DNA of 13,251 nucleotides from Clostridiales bacterium (GCA_003451915.1 DMJC01000105.1:1-13251); one strand, 5' to 3'; positions 1 through 8,561 are shown, counted from the stretch's first letter. Numbers and translations: made by a program. The notes: generated by a model not told the origin, from the letters alone.

Positions 1-1
1 G

Positions 2-1504
2 CATTACTGGGAAGATGGCGGCGCGACCTATCACACCCGCTACAGCACCTGGGAATGTGCCCGCGGCCAGGAGGGCGACAGCTGGAAAGCTCAGCTGCCG
101 ATCAAACCTGGCGAACCGACGGCTTTCCAAAAATCAGCACCGCCGATGGCGATCGTTCAGAATCTCCGTCATCAGGATCGGATCAACCGGCAGTACACGG
201 CAACCGAAGAAACCATGCCCCAGGCTGTGACTTTCCGTCAGGGACTGGATTTTCTGGAGAACAATTTCCAGGCAGACAACTGGTTCCTGCAGATCGAAAC
301 ATTTGATCCGCATGAGCCTTTTTACACGACTGAAGAATACAAAAAACTCTATCCGCATGAGTACAAGGGTCTGCCCGCTGACTGGCCGCCGTATTATCCC
401 GTCCAGGAAGACGAAGCTACCGTGCAGCATGTCAGATATGAGTATGCGGCATTACTTTCGATGTGCGACCACTATCTTGGCCGGGTGCTCGATTTTATGG
501 ATGATCACGATCTATGGCAGGATACGATGCTGATTGTCAACACCGATCATGGCTTTTTGCTCGGCGAACACGACTGGTGGGGCAAAGCTGTCATGCCGGT
601 CTACAACGAAATAGCGCGCACACCATTGTTTGTCTGGGATCCTCGCACCGGTCAGCGTGGCATCGCCCGCCAGTCCCTGGTGCAGACCGTCGATCTGGCA
701 CCGACGCTGCTGGAATTCTTTGGCCAGCCGGTTCCGGCTGACATGACCGGCCGGCCGCTGCGCCAGGTCATCGAGAAAGATCAGCCGATCCGCGATGTGG
801 CGGTCTTCGGATTTTTCGGCAGCCATGTCAATATCACCGACGGTCGGTTCCTCTATATGCGATCACCGGTTGATATCGCCAATGGACCGCTTTTTGAGTA
901 CACCCTGATGCCGACGCATATGCGCGCCCGTTTTTCGGCAGACGAAATGCGCGGGACGACCCTGGCTGAGCCCTTCAGCTTCACCAAAGGCTGTCCGGTG
1001 CTGAAAATCAAAGCCGGCCGCGATTATACGAATCCTTATCAGTTTGGCAATAAATTGTTTGACCTGGCTGCTGATGCCGGTCAGTTGACGGAAATCGACG
1101 ACCCTGACGCTGAAATCCGCCTGATCGGCGAGCTGACTGAGTATCTGAGGGCAAACGATGCGCCGGCCGAGCAGTATCAGCGCCTGGGCATTCCCGACGC
1201 CGGGCTGATCTCTCGCGATGATCTACTGGCGCAGTGGGCGGCGCGGCGGGCGGATCTGGATCTGGGCATTCTGACCGACTACACCTGGGATGAGGATGCT
1301 GCCGGCCAATTTCGGGCTCTGCTTAATTTCTCAGCCGACAATCGCGATCAGATCCGGCAGGGTTTCGCAGTTTATGCTGAAAAAGCAGCAGCTGGCCGAA
1401 AGATCACCAACGAGCTGGTCATGCAGTATCTGGCTCTGGTTGTGCCGGCCGATTATCTCGAGATGACACGCTACGGCTTGATCATGGCCGGGCGCAGCCG
1501 CTGA
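2..1504 (+). CDS. Sulfatase (alkaline phosphatase superfamily), 5'-truncated by window edge
   Basis: This is a sulfate-ester hydrolase whose N-terminal part lies outside the window. The frame is open from base 2, and the opening residues (HYWEDGG...YHTRYSTWE..RGQEGD) are typical sulfatase sequence, so the ATG at 146 is internal. Visible family motifs are FDPHEPF, whose His codon at 311-313 is a likely sulfate-binding residue, and TDHGFLLGEH..WGK. In the latter, Asp and His (545-550) should bind the active-site metal, and Lys (584-586) lies 13 residues after the Asp, as I recall for iduronate-2-sulfatase. The core closes with LFDLAADAGQL, the usual sulfatase C-terminal motif. The formylglycine Cys/Ser motif (CxPSR type) would lie upstream and cannot be checked. 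About 100 further residues follow RLGIP (from about 1197). The gene is probably cotranscribed with the GH3 gene 33 bases downstream. The family call is secure; substrate and cellular location are unknown. Confidence 0.93.
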   Translation, partial: HYWEDGGATYHTRYSTWECARGQEGDSWKAQLPIKPGEPTAFQKSAPPMAIVQNLRHQDRINRQYTATEETMPQAVTFRQGLDFLENNFQADNWFLQIETFDPHEPFYTTEEYKKLYPHEYKGLPADWPPYYPVQEDEATVQHVRYEYAALLSMCDHYLGRVLDFMDDHDLWQDTMLIVNTDHGFLLGEHDWWGKAVMPVYNEIARTPLFVWDPRTGQRGIARQSLVQTVDLAPTLLEFFGQPVPADMTGRPLRQVIEKDQPIRDVAVFGFFGSHVNITDGRFLYMRSPVDIANGPLFEYTLMPTHMRARFSADEMRGTTLAEPFSFTKGCPVLKIKAGRDYTNPYQFGNKLFDLAADAGQLTEIDDPDAEIRLIGELTEYLRANDAPAEQYQRLGIPDAGLISRDDLLAQWAARRADLDLGILTDYTWDEDAAGQFRALLNFSADNRDQIRQGFAVYAEKAAAGRKITNELVMQYLALVVPADYLEMTRYGLIMAGRSR

Positions 1505-1525
1505 ACATTTGAAGATAAATAGCAC

Positions 1526-1531
1526 GGGGGA
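1526..1531 (+). promoter_or_regulatory. Ribosome binding site that decides the GH3 start
   Basis: A GGGGGA run lies 6 bases before the ATG at 1538 but overlaps or abuts the in-frame ATG at 1532. The spacing favours 1538 as the start. The site is purine-rich but not a perfect AGGAGG. Confidence 0.6.
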
Positions 1532-1537
1532 ATGATC

Positions 1538-3904
1538 ATGGAGAATTATAAAAACACTGCCTTGACAGCCGAAGAACGGGCTCAGGATCTGCTCAGCCGG
1601 CTCAGTCTTGATCAGAAAATCAGCCAGCTGATGTGTAAAATGTTCACCGGCAGCCCTGACGAGATGCTGGCTGGTCTGCCTCATGGCGTCGGCGAAGCAC
1701 TGGCCGCAAGTCAGACATCAGGTCCAGTTGAAGCAGCTGATTTCAATCGCCGGATTGTCGATGCCATCATGGCCAGGACCGGCGGCATTCCGCCAGTCTT
1801 GCAGGCCGAAGCAATTTCCGGGCTTTTGAGTCCCGGCGCCACCTCTTTTCCGATTGCTCTGGGTCTGGCGGCAACCTTCGAGCCGGCTGATGTCCGGCAG
1901 ATGACCGTCCTGATCCGAAAGCAGATGATGGCTGTCGGTGTCCGCCGGGCTTTGTCGCCGGTCATGGATATTGCCCGCGATCCGCGCTGGGGACGCATGG
2001 GTGAAACCTATGGCGAAGATCCGGCTTTGGGAGCAGCAATGAGTGTGGCTTTTGTCAGCGGACTGCAGGGGCCAGACCTGACACAGGGCGTCGCGGCGAC
2101 CGGCAAGCATTTTCTGGGTTATGCCATGGGCGAGGGCGGCTTGAACAGCGCCTCCTCTTCGATTTCCAGCCGTGATCTGCGCGAAGTCTATGCCAAGCCC
2201 TTTCAGGCTGCAATCAGCGCTGCTGATCTGCAATCGGTCATGAACTCTTATGGCACGATTGACAATAAACCGGTCATCATCTCAAAAGCGATTCTGCGCA
2301 AGCTGTTGCGTGATGAAATGAAATTTCACGGCGTAACCGTAGCCGATTACGGCTCAATCACCACGATGCGGGAAAAACGCATTGCAGCCAACGACCAGGA
2401 TTGTGCTGTGCTTGCCTTGCAGGCCGGTATGGAAATGGAGTGTCCAAACCCGATTGCCTATCCTCATCTGCAGGCAGCTCTGGCCGCCGGTGAACTCGAT
2501 GAATCCCTGATCGATGCGGCCGTCCTGGATGTGCTGACTGTCAAGTTTCGTCTGGGGTTGTTTGAAAACCCGTACCCGCGGACGGATGACCTGCCGGCAG
2601 CATATCATGATCCGACTGCTGTCGAACACAGTTTGCAACTGGCGCGCAAATCAGTTGTCCTGCTCAAAAATGACGGAATACTTCCACTAAGGAGTGATGT
2701 GCGAAAAATCGCTGTCATTGGTCCGCGCGGTAACAGTGTGCGCATGATGTACGGTGGTTACACATCGCCGGCTGGCATGGAAATGGCTATGGGAAGCATG
2801 CTGGCAGATAAAAATGTCAGCATGGGGCTTGAGTCTGAAGAGTATTATCCGAACAGCTCGGTCAAACGCGAATCCCCAGCCGTCACACAGTTGATCGATG
2901 CCATGTTCGGTCCGATAACCAAAACTGTTTTCGCTGCTGTACGTGAAAAGTTCTTTGATGCTGATGTAATTTTTGAGCAGGGTTGTGACATCGCCGGCGA
3001 TGATCGTTCAAGGTTTGATTCCGCTGTTGAACTGGCGCGAAGCAGCGATGTCGTGATCCTGGCAGTCGGCGGCAAATACGGCTGGGGCGAACCCTGCACC
3101 TCAGGTGAAGGCCGTGACTCCAGCGATATCGGACTGCCGGGTGTGCAGGAAGAACTGTTAAAGCTATTGTGCACTACCGGAACACCGGTTGTCGTTGTCC
3201 ATGGCGATACACGCCCCCTATCATCGAAAGCAGCTAAAGAGCAGGCAGCCGCTATCCTGTTGGCCTGGTGTCCGGGCCAGACCGGTGGCCAGGCTGTAGC
3301 TGATGTTCTGGCCGGCGATTACAATCCGGCCGGACGACTGCCGGTGACAGCACTGGAACATGCCGGCCAGGTGCCGATCTATGCGGCTCAGAAAACCGGC
3401 AATCTGCTGTGGCTCGATCAGCGGCGGCCTGGATTCAATTCGTTTTCAAACGGCATCCAGGAGCCGCTCTGGCATTTTGGCGAAGGGCTCAGCTATAGCC
3501 GTTTTGAGTACACTGATTTTGTTGTCGACCCCAAGGCTAAAGCTGATGGTGAAATCCATGCTGCCGTAACTGTCCGAAATATCGGTCAGTATGACGGCGA
3601 AGAGGTTGTTCAGCTTTATTTTGCTGATCAGCTGGCCAGCATGATCCGCCCTGTTCAGGAACTGGCCGGCTTCAGCCGGATATTCTTGAAAGCCGGTGAA
3701 GCCAAGGCAGTCCGGTTTACCATGAAGGTTTCGCAAACCGCGTTTTTGAATGAAGACATGCAATGGGTGGTCGAGAAAGGTGCTTTAACCCTGCGGGTAG
3801 GCGCCTCATCACAGGACATCCGGCAGGAGGCGTTTTGTGAGATCGTGGATAGCGCAGTCGTTGATGGGAGTGAAAGAGGATTTTTTGCAAGCTACGGTAT
3901 CTGA
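1538..3904 (+). CDS. Glycoside hydrolase family 3, beta-glucosidase/beta-xylosidase type
   Basis: This is a retaining exo-beta-glycosidase of family GH3, 788 residues from the preferred ATG at 1538 (an in-frame ATG at 1532 is too close to the ribosome binding site). It has the usual three-part layout. The N-terminal TIM-barrel domain carries SPVMDIARDPRWGR, GETYGEDP and KHFLGY, with the nucleophile Asp270 in GVTVADYGSI. The alpha/beta sandwich domain carries the likely acid/base Glu524 in SGEGRDSSD, followed by LPGVQEELL. A C-terminal fibronectin III-like domain spans roughly residues 665-755 (VTVRNIGQYDGEEVVQLY). The usual Ser before the nucleophile is Ala here. There is no signal peptide or membrane segment, so the enzyme is probably cytoplasmic and acts on imported glycosides. 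It follows the sulfatase by 33 bases in the same direction, which suggests one operon. The family is certain; glucoside versus xyloside or another specificity is not readable. Confidence 0.95.
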   Translation: MENYKNTALTAEERAQDLLSRLSLDQKISQLMCKMFTGSPDEMLAGLPHGVGEALAASQTSGPVEAADFNRRIVDAIMARTGGIPPVLQAEAISGLLSPGATSFPIALGLAATFEPADVRQMTVLIRKQMMAVGVRRALSPVMDIARDPRWGRMGETYGEDPALGAAMSVAFVSGLQGPDLTQGVAATGKHFLGYAMGEGGLNSASSSISSRDLREVYAKPFQAAISAADLQSVMNSYGTIDNKPVIISKAILRKLLRDEMKFHGVTVADYGSITTMREKRIAANDQDCAVLALQAGMEMECPNPIAYPHLQAALAAGELDESLIDAAVLDVLTVKFRLGLFENPYPRTDDLPAAYHDPTAVEHSLQLARKSVVLLKNDGILPLRSDVRKIAVIGPRGNSVRMMYGGYTSPAGMEMAMGSMLADKNVSMGLESEEYYPNSSVKRESPAVTQLIDAMFGPITKTVFAAVREKFFDADVIFEQGCDIAGDDRSRFDSAVELARSSDVVILAVGGKYGWGEPCTSGEGRDSSDIGLPGVQEELLKLLCTTGTPVVVVHGDTRPLSSKAAKEQAAAILLAWCPGQTGGQAVADVLAGDYNPAGRLPVTALEHAGQVPIYAAQKTGNLLWLDQRRPGFNSFSNGIQEPLWHFGEGLSYSRFEYTDFVVDPKAKADGEIHAAVTVRNIGQYDGEEVVQLYFADQLASMIRPVQELAGFSRIFLKAGEAKAVRFTMKVSQTAFLNEDMQWVVEKGALTLRVGASSQDIRQEAFCEIVDSAVVDGSERGFFASYGI

Positions 3905-4002
3905 TACCAAAACGGAACATGAAATTCGCAAAGCGTGAAACATGCTGATAGCAGGCGTTTGCAGGTTCAGCGCTGTGAAATTCCGAAAACGTAGCTGATA
4001 CC
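3896..4002. repeat. Imperfect inverted repeat across the convergent gene boundary
   Basis: The 112-base gap between the two converging operons (3905-4016) holds no gene. A 13-base palindrome, GGTATCTGATACC (3896-3908), covers the GH3 stop codon. Its left half pairs again with GATACC at 3997-4002. Extending these outer arms inward (3896-3917 against 3981-4002) gives about 15 of 22 complementary positions. GAAATTC is directly repeated at 3921-3927 and 3977-3983. The position would suit a bidirectional terminator, but neither strand shows a GC-rich hairpin followed by a T run, so that role is only a guess. Confidence 0.4.
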
Positions 4003-4016
4003 GCCCCATCACCTAC

Positions 4017-5129
4017 TTACTTATGCGCTTCGTTCAGCATGTCGATCGAGTAGCTGTCGATAAAGTCCATGAAGGCTTTATAGTCAACCTTATTGTTGTA
4101 GCGATAGCTCAGGCTCTTGATCTGTTTTTCGGTAAACGGATTGCCGTCAACGAAATACTTTTTATAATCAGCGGTGTCTTTTGCTCTGACTTCAAAGAGG
4201 ACAATGTTGCCGAAATAGGGTGCCTGATTATCGGTGGTCTTGATCGGATGACCATCCATATAGTTCTGTAACAGTATGGCAGCCATCGATGTGGCGATTG
4301 AACAGCCGCCCTGGCCGACTTCGATTTTGCCGCTGTTGATGTCTGCAAGCGAAGCCGCGACGATATCCGAGGCGAAAATGGGGATTTCGAGCTTTTTGTT
4401 GCCCAGCGCTGTGATCATGCCAGTCGCGAAGTCACCGGTCAAAGCATAAATGCATTCTGCCTCCGGATGAGCAGCCAGCAGATCTTCACCTTTGGTGGTC
4501 GCTTCCGACGGGTCAGTGCAGTGGGCTTCGCCGAGAATCTTGCCGCCGGCTGCCTCAAAAGCCTGCTTGAAGCCTGCAAAACGGGCATCATGGACGATGT
4601 CACCGACAGCGCCGCCGATGATCAGAGCCGTCTTGTATTTTTCGGCTGCGATCTTGGCCAAGTTTGCCGCTGACGTTGTGTTGTCGATTCCGACCGAGCC
4701 GGCATAATACGGATTCTTCAAGAGATTGGCCTTCTGCTCTTCATCGCGCGGGATCTGGTCAAAGATGACAAAAGGAACCTTGGCTTGCTGGCACATATCG
4801 GAAATACCCGGTATTGCCGTTGGGACCCAGCCAAAAAGCATAATGCCATTGACACCCGACGAGATCAGGCTTTGAATGTCTTTCTGCAATTTGTCAGCTT
4901 GGAATTCATCATTGACAACAGTGAATTTGTTGCCCAGGATCGTGTTGACATAGCGGCCTTCCGCTTCGATCAGGTCGAGCGCTGGGACGCCTTGGCCCAG
5001 GTTGTTGTAACCGACCGAGAAAGTCTTGTCAGTGGGTGGTGCTGTCGTGCCCGGGGTGCCTGTGCAGCCGGCGAAAAGAGCCATGGCTGCGACAATGGCG
5101 ATGATGACCATGAGACGTTTCTTGTTCAT
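4017..5129 (-). CDS. Sugar ABC transporter substrate-binding lipoprotein (Peripla_BP_4 type), second of two
   Basis: This is an extracytoplasmic ligand receptor for an ABC importer, 370 residues. A signal peptide (MNKKR followed by a hydrophobic run) ends in LFAGC, so Cys22 should be lipidated. A Thr/Pro-rich linker follows (TGTPGTTAPPTDK). The rest is a two-lobed type I periplasmic-binding fold: FQADKLQKDIQSLISSGVNGI matches the sugar-binder pattern of alternating helix and strand, and Asp255 in FASDIVAA sits where ribose and galactose binders have the hinge-proximal ligand Asp. GKIEVGQGG and a LLQNYMDGHPI helix follow, as in the family. The start overlaps the stop of the upstream permease by 4 bases (ATGA) and has a strong ribosome binding site at 5138-5145. 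It is the last gene of the - strand operon. The ligand is unknown; a monosaccharide, short glycoside or AI-2-like molecule would all fit the fold. Confidence 0.9.
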   Translation of the reverse strand: MNKKRLMVIIAIVAAMALFAGCTGTPGTTAPPTDKTFSVGYNNLGQGVPALDLIEAEGRYVNTILGNKFTVVNDEFQADKLQKDIQSLISSGVNGIMLFGWVPTAIPGISDMCQQAKVPFVIFDQIPRDEEQKANLLKNPYYAGSVGIDNTTSAANLAKIAAEKYKTALIIGGAVGDIVHDARFAGFKQAFEAAGGKILGEAHCTDPSEATTKGEDLLAAHPEAECIYALTGDFATGMITALGNKKLEIPIFASDIVAASLADINSGKIEVGQGGCSIATSMAAILLQNYMDGHPIKTTDNQAPYFGNIVLFEVRAKDTADYKKYFVDGNPFTEKQIKSLSYRYNNKVDYKAFMDFIDSYSIDMLNEAHK

Positions 5130-6109
5130 TGGTTTTTCCCTCCTTGACGTGCTTTTTGATTCTGGAACCGGAACTTTTTTCTGGAGTCATCATTGAAGTA
5201 GATTGTGAAAAATAATATGACCATCAGCAGGACTCCCTTGACTGCCTCTGATACTTCGCTGGATGAATAGCCACAGAGGATCAGGCCATTTTCAATGATG
5301 GTGATTGTGAAAGCGCCCACCAGCAGTTTATAAATGCGGGCTGTCGTGCCGCCCGTCACCAGGACGCCGCCGAGAAAGATGGCGATCATGACCTGCAGCT
5401 CGTAAAAAACACCCATGGTAGTGCTGGTGCCGCCGACATTGGCCATGGTCAGCAGCGAGGCGATACTGGCAGTCAGACCTGAAAAAACATAAGAAATGAT
5501 TCGGATTTTCTGGACCGGTACACCGACATATTGCGCAGCCAATTCGTTTTCCCCGATCGCTTTGCAGTACTTGCCGGTTTTGGTGTACTCGAAAACATAA
5601 ATCATCAAGGCTGCCAGAATGACAAGGATGATGATCTTGGCGCTGAACTGATTCATCCATTTGAACGTAGCCGGGAAAAAATGGAGCCCGGAATTTGTCT
5701 GGATGTAATTGATGACGCCGCGCATGCCGATCAGTATGGCCAGCGTGGTCATGAAGGATGGGACTTTGAACTTACTGACAATGATGCCGGTCAGCAGACC
5801 CATACCTGCGCCGATGCCCAATGCACTGGGCACGATCAGCCATTCCAGGCCGGTCTGATCAACAATTATCGACGAGACGACGCCAGAAAGCGCCATGGTG
5901 ATGCCGATCGTCATGTCGACACTGCCCAGGGCAACAACAAAAATGGTGCCAAGGCCCCCGATGATCACGACGATTGATTGATCCAGGATGGCTTTCAGAT
6001 TGAACGGCATAATGTTTTTGCCACCCGAAGCGATCAGGAAAATCAGAAAAATGACCGCAAAAGAAATGAACGGAATATATCTGGCTGGCTCGAATCCTTT
6101 GTTTTTCAT
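5126..6109 (-). CDS. Sugar ABC transporter permease (RbsC-like, 'beta' type)
   Basis: This is an integral membrane subunit of a CUT2/ribose-type importer, 327 residues, with about 8-10 hydrophobic segments. The family motif appears as SVDMTIGITMALSGV (Asp65), the counterpart of the common DLSVG segment. The cytoplasmic loop thought to contact the ATPase appears as AIGENELAAQYVGVPVQKIR (184-203). By eye it resembles the permease at 10894-11892 more than the two permeases at 7614-9545: both have FEYTK.GKY, AA at the coupling loop and an IIENGLI / IIQNGLI helix. The start overlaps the stop of the ATPase gene by 4 bases and has only a weak upstream Shine-Dalgarno sequence, which suggests translational coupling. 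The basic, hydrophilic C-terminal tail (KARQGGKNQ) encodes the strong ribosome binding site of the next gene. Membrane topology was judged by eye. Confidence 0.92.
   Translation of the reverse strand: MKNKGFEPARYIPFISFAVIFLIFLIASGGKNIMPFNLKAILDQSIVVIIGGLGTIFVVALGSVDMTIGITMALSGVVSSIIVDQTGLEWLIVPSALGIGAGMGLLTGIIVSKFKVPSFMTTLAILIGMRGVINYIQTNSGLHFFPATFKWMNQFSAKIIILVILAALMIYVFEYTKTGKYCKAIGENELAAQYVGVPVQKIRIISYVFSGLTASIASLLTMANVGGTSTTMGVFYELQVMIAIFLGGVLVTGGTTARIYKLLVGAFTITIIENGLILCGYSSSEVSEAVKGVLLMVILFFTIYFNDDSRKKFRFQNQKARQGGKNQ
5138..5145 (-). promoter_or_regulatory. Strong ribosome binding site of the second binding-protein gene
   Basis: AAGGAGGG on the - strand lies 8 bases before the ATG at 5129. 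It sits inside the last codons of the upstream permease. It is much stronger than the sites before the permeases, in line with binding proteins being made in excess over membrane subunits. Confidence 0.75.
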
Positions 6110-7617
6110 ATTATCAGCCCGATTACCGCTTCTTCGGTAAAATCCTTTCCGCGCATGATTTCGCCGGTCAGGCGGCCACCTTTCATGATCAGCAGCCGGT
6201 CAGCCATGCCAAGAACCTCGGTCAGCTCATCAGATATCAAGACGATGCCGAGCTGCTTCTTTTTTGCCTCTTTCATCTCGTTATAGATAAAAGCTTTGAC
6301 CCCGACATCGACGCCGCGGGTCGGACAGTCCAGAATCAGGACACGCAGGTCTTTGACCAGCCAGCGGCCGATATTGATCTTCTGTTTGTTGCCGCCGGAC
6401 AGACTGCTCATTTTCTGGTCGATGCCGGTTGACTTGACGTCGAACATAGCGGACGTATCAGCAGCCATCGACCTGAGCTTGCGTGTTCCCAGATAGCCGG
6501 CTTTGCTGCGTAAATTCTCATATGACGGCAGACAGAGATTTTCCAGAATGGAGGTCTGGATCATCAGCGCTTCCTTATCCCGGTCTTTCGGAACATACGC
6601 CATGCCACTGAGCAATGCGGTCTTCGAATTTTCAATCAGGATTTTTTGAGGCTGCCGGAGCATTACACGGCCAGACTTTAATCTGACCAGGCCATATAAT
6701 GCCTTGCCGACAGTGTGGATACCAGAATCGCTCAATCCGCAGAACCCAAGAATTTCTCCGGCATGCAACTGAAAGCTGACGTCAGAAATCTCATGGTCCA
6801 CCGTTGCCTGTTCAACCTCGAGAATAACTTCATTCTGATAGTCTGGTGCGTTATCTGCACGATAAAACTCACCGCTGACTTTGCGGCCGACCATCATCGT
6901 TTTGATTTTATCCGGGGTGGTCTCAGCACAAAGCTCAGTGCCGATGACTTCGCCGTCCCGCAAGACTGTAATCCTGTCGGTGATTTTGATCATCTCCTCA
7001 ATATCATGTGTGATCAAAATGACGGATTTCCCGGCAACTTTCAGCTTTTTCAGAATTTCATAAAGAATGGTTCGGTTATTCAAGGATAATGACTGAGTAA
7101 TTTCATCAAGTAACAGAATATCAGGATCAATGGCCAAGGCTCTGGCCAACTCGATTATTTTCCGGGTTTCGACCGTCATACCATCGGCCAGCTGCCTGAG
7201 CGGCATGGCCGGCAATCCCCATTGGCTGAGGACATCATTGGCAGCCCGATAGAGTTTTTTCAGATTGAGAATGCCGAACCTGGTAAATTCAGCTGTTCTG
7301 CCCAAAAACACATTGATGCCAGCTGACAGGTTGTTGACTGCACCGAGTTCCTGAACAACCATGGCGATTTTATTCTGATGGGCATCAAGCGGGCTGGCCG
7401 GGTCGTAGATCGCCCCGTTTAAAAACATCTCGCCAGAATCTTTCCGGTTGATTCCGGCGATTTGCGACAGCAAGGTGGACTTGCCGGAACCGTTTTCGCC
7501 GGCGAGTCCGATAATTTCTCCTCGCCCCAGCGACAGAGCGATATTTTTGTTTGCATGGGTCGGACCGAAGTGTTTGTTTAAACCGCTGATCTGCAGGAGC
7601 GCGTCTGTTTTGTTCAT
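6106..7617 (-). CDS. Sugar ABC transporter ATP-binding protein with two NBDs (RbsA-like), one ATP site degenerate
   Basis: This is the cytoplasmic ATPase of a CUT2-type importer, 503 residues, with two fused nucleotide-binding domains. The start at 7617 is chosen for its AAGGGGG site and ATGA overlap; an in-frame ATG at 7671 would lie deep in the upstream permease gene. NBD1 has a good Walker A (GENGSGKST, 40-48), Walker B LLLDE (Glu172) and an H-loop (ITHD), but its signature is MTVETRK (about 147-153), with Glu replacing the Gly of LSxGQ. NBD2 has a good signature, LSGGNKQK (406-413), but a broken P-loop, GLSDSGIH (294-301), with Ile replacing Lys. Its Walker B is LILDCPTRG, with Cys431 replacing the catalytic Glu. 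One composite site (NBD1 Walker A with NBD2 signature) is therefore intact and the other is degenerate. A partly degenerate second domain is common in RbsA relatives, but the loss here is more complete. The gene lies between two permease genes. Confidence 0.93.
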   Translation of the reverse strand: MNKTDALLQISGLNKHFGPTHANKNIALSLGRGEIIGLAGENGSGKSTLLSQIAGINRKDSGEMFLNGAIYDPASPLDAHQNKIAMVVQELGAVNNLSAGINVFLGRTAEFTRFGILNLKKLYRAANDVLSQWGLPAMPLRQLADGMTVETRKIIELARALAIDPDILLLDEITQSLSLNNRTILYEILKKLKVAGKSVILITHDIEEMIKITDRITVLRDGEVIGTELCAETTPDKIKTMMVGRKVSGEFYRADNAPDYQNEVILEVEQATVDHEISDVSFQLHAGEILGFCGLSDSGIHTVGKALYGLVRLKSGRVMLRQPQKILIENSKTALLSGMAYVPKDRDKEALMIQTSILENLCLPSYENLRSKAGYLGTRKLRSMAADTSAMFDVKSTGIDQKMSSLSGGNKQKINIGRWLVKDLRVLILDCPTRGVDVGVKAFIYNEMKEAKKKQLGIVLISDELTEVLGMADRLLIMKGGRLTGEIMRGKDFTEEAVIGLII

Positions 7618-8561
7618 TTGACGACCCCCTTGCTGTTCCTCTGGGCGATAATGCCAAAGACGATGACACAAAGGCCTAGGATGGCTTCCTGCCAGGTACC
7701 CGAGGGAATGCTGGCAATTGTCAGCATGTTGAAGATTGCTGAAATCAGAAAAGCGCAGATTGGAATCGCGATAATCAGGTTGATCTTTTTCTGCAAAACC
7801 TGAGCCAGCAGCAACACTGCCAATGGCTGAAAGATCAGAGACAGGCTGGTCAGGCCGGTTTTGGCTGTGATCCGCACATTGTAACTGATATTGATAAAAG
7901 CCGCGCAGCCGATAAAAAGGCCGCTGATCAGACCGACAGCCAGCAGTGTGATATTTCCTCTGATGCCGATCGCTTTGGCAACATCCCAGTTACTGCCGAT
8001 AGCCCGGATATTGAGTCCTATTGTTGTGCGATTATACAAAAAATAAGCGAGAATCAGACCAACCGCAAAGACAATGAAAATTCCCGGCACCTGGCCGAGA
8101 GCCCGATAGTCACTGTTAAGATCCACACCTTTAGACATGATATTTTTCCAGTAAATCACTGCAGTTGCTTCATAGATCATCGCCATACCCAGTCCTGCTA
8201 TCCAGGAAGGTATTTTGGAATAAACAAAAATATTAAAGTTCAGAAATAGAAGAAGAATGGCAACACCCAGGCCGCCGACCAGGACGCCGGCATATCCGAA
8301 CTGATTTCCCAGTGAACTGGCGACATTGGCAGCCAGGACAATGATGCCGCCGATCGAAAGGTCGACATAGCCGCAGGCAAACACGAAGCTGAGCCCCCAG
8401 GCGATGAAGGATGGAATGATTGCATGCGTCATGACACCTGTCAGATTTGACAGGTTCAAAAACTTGCCATTGAAAATCGAGTTAAAAATGATGAAACCAG
8501 CAATTAATACAGCAAAAAATATCAAAATGAAAAAAGATCTGATCGGCTTATTCTTGCTCAT
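7614..8561 (-). CDS. Sugar ABC transporter permease (RbsC-like, 'alpha' type)
   Basis: This is a membrane subunit of a CUT2-type importer, 315 residues, with about 8-10 hydrophobic segments. It shows GYVDLSIGGIIVLAANV (Asp67, the DLSVG-type motif) and the cytoplasmic coupling loop AIGSNWDVAKAIGI (from residue 187), where VAK replaces the usual AAR. By eye it pairs with its direct neighbour at 8571-9545: both have IPS near the fourth membrane segment, GMAMIYE / GMMLIYE, VAK.IGI and SGLFIG / AGLFIG. Its stop overlaps the start of the ATPase gene by 4 bases, and its own start lies only 9 bases after the stop of the neighbouring permease gene, with a weak Shine-Dalgarno sequence. It probably forms a heterodimer with the beta-type permease at 5126-6109; that pairing is inferred from gene order. 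Confidence 0.92.
   Translation of the reverse strand: MSKNKPIRSFFILIFFAVLIAGFIIFNSIFNGKFLNLSNLTGVMTHAIIPSFIAWGLSFVFACGYVDLSIGGIIVLAANVASSLGNQFGYAGVLVGGLGVAILLLFLNFNIFVYSKIPSWIAGLGMAMIYEATAVIYWKNIMSKGVDLNSDYRALGQVPGIFIVFAVGLILAYFLYNRTTIGLNIRAIGSNWDVAKAIGIRGNITLLAVGLISGLFIGCAAFINISYNVRITAKTGLTSLSLIFQPLAVLLLAQVLQKKINLIIAIPICAFLISAIFNMLTIASIPSGTWQEAILGLCVIVFGIIAQRNSKGVVK
7625..7631 (-). promoter_or_regulatory. Ribosome binding site that decides the ATPase start
   Basis: AAGGGGG on the - strand lies 7 bases before the ATG at 7617. It supports this start over the in-frame ATG at 7671, which would add 18 residues unlike any RbsA-type N-terminus. Confidence 0.6.

Noticed and set aside
146..148. ATG at 146 as the sulfatase start
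   Set aside because: The frame is open back to base 2 and encodes recognisable sulfatase sequence (YHTRYSTWE, RGQEGD), so the gene continues past the left edge.
4785..5977. Open frames of 120-148 codons on the + strand opposite the binding protein and permease (4785-5147, 5531-5977)
   Set aside because: They are antisense to clear family genes, have no convincing ribosome binding sites and show charged, low-hydrophobicity sequences typical of mirrored frames.
7615..7671. A longer ATPase starting at 7671
   Set aside because: The extra 18 residues resemble no ATPase N-terminus and overlap the permease gene deeply; the ATG at 7617 has a good ribosome binding site and a 4-base overlap like its neighbours.
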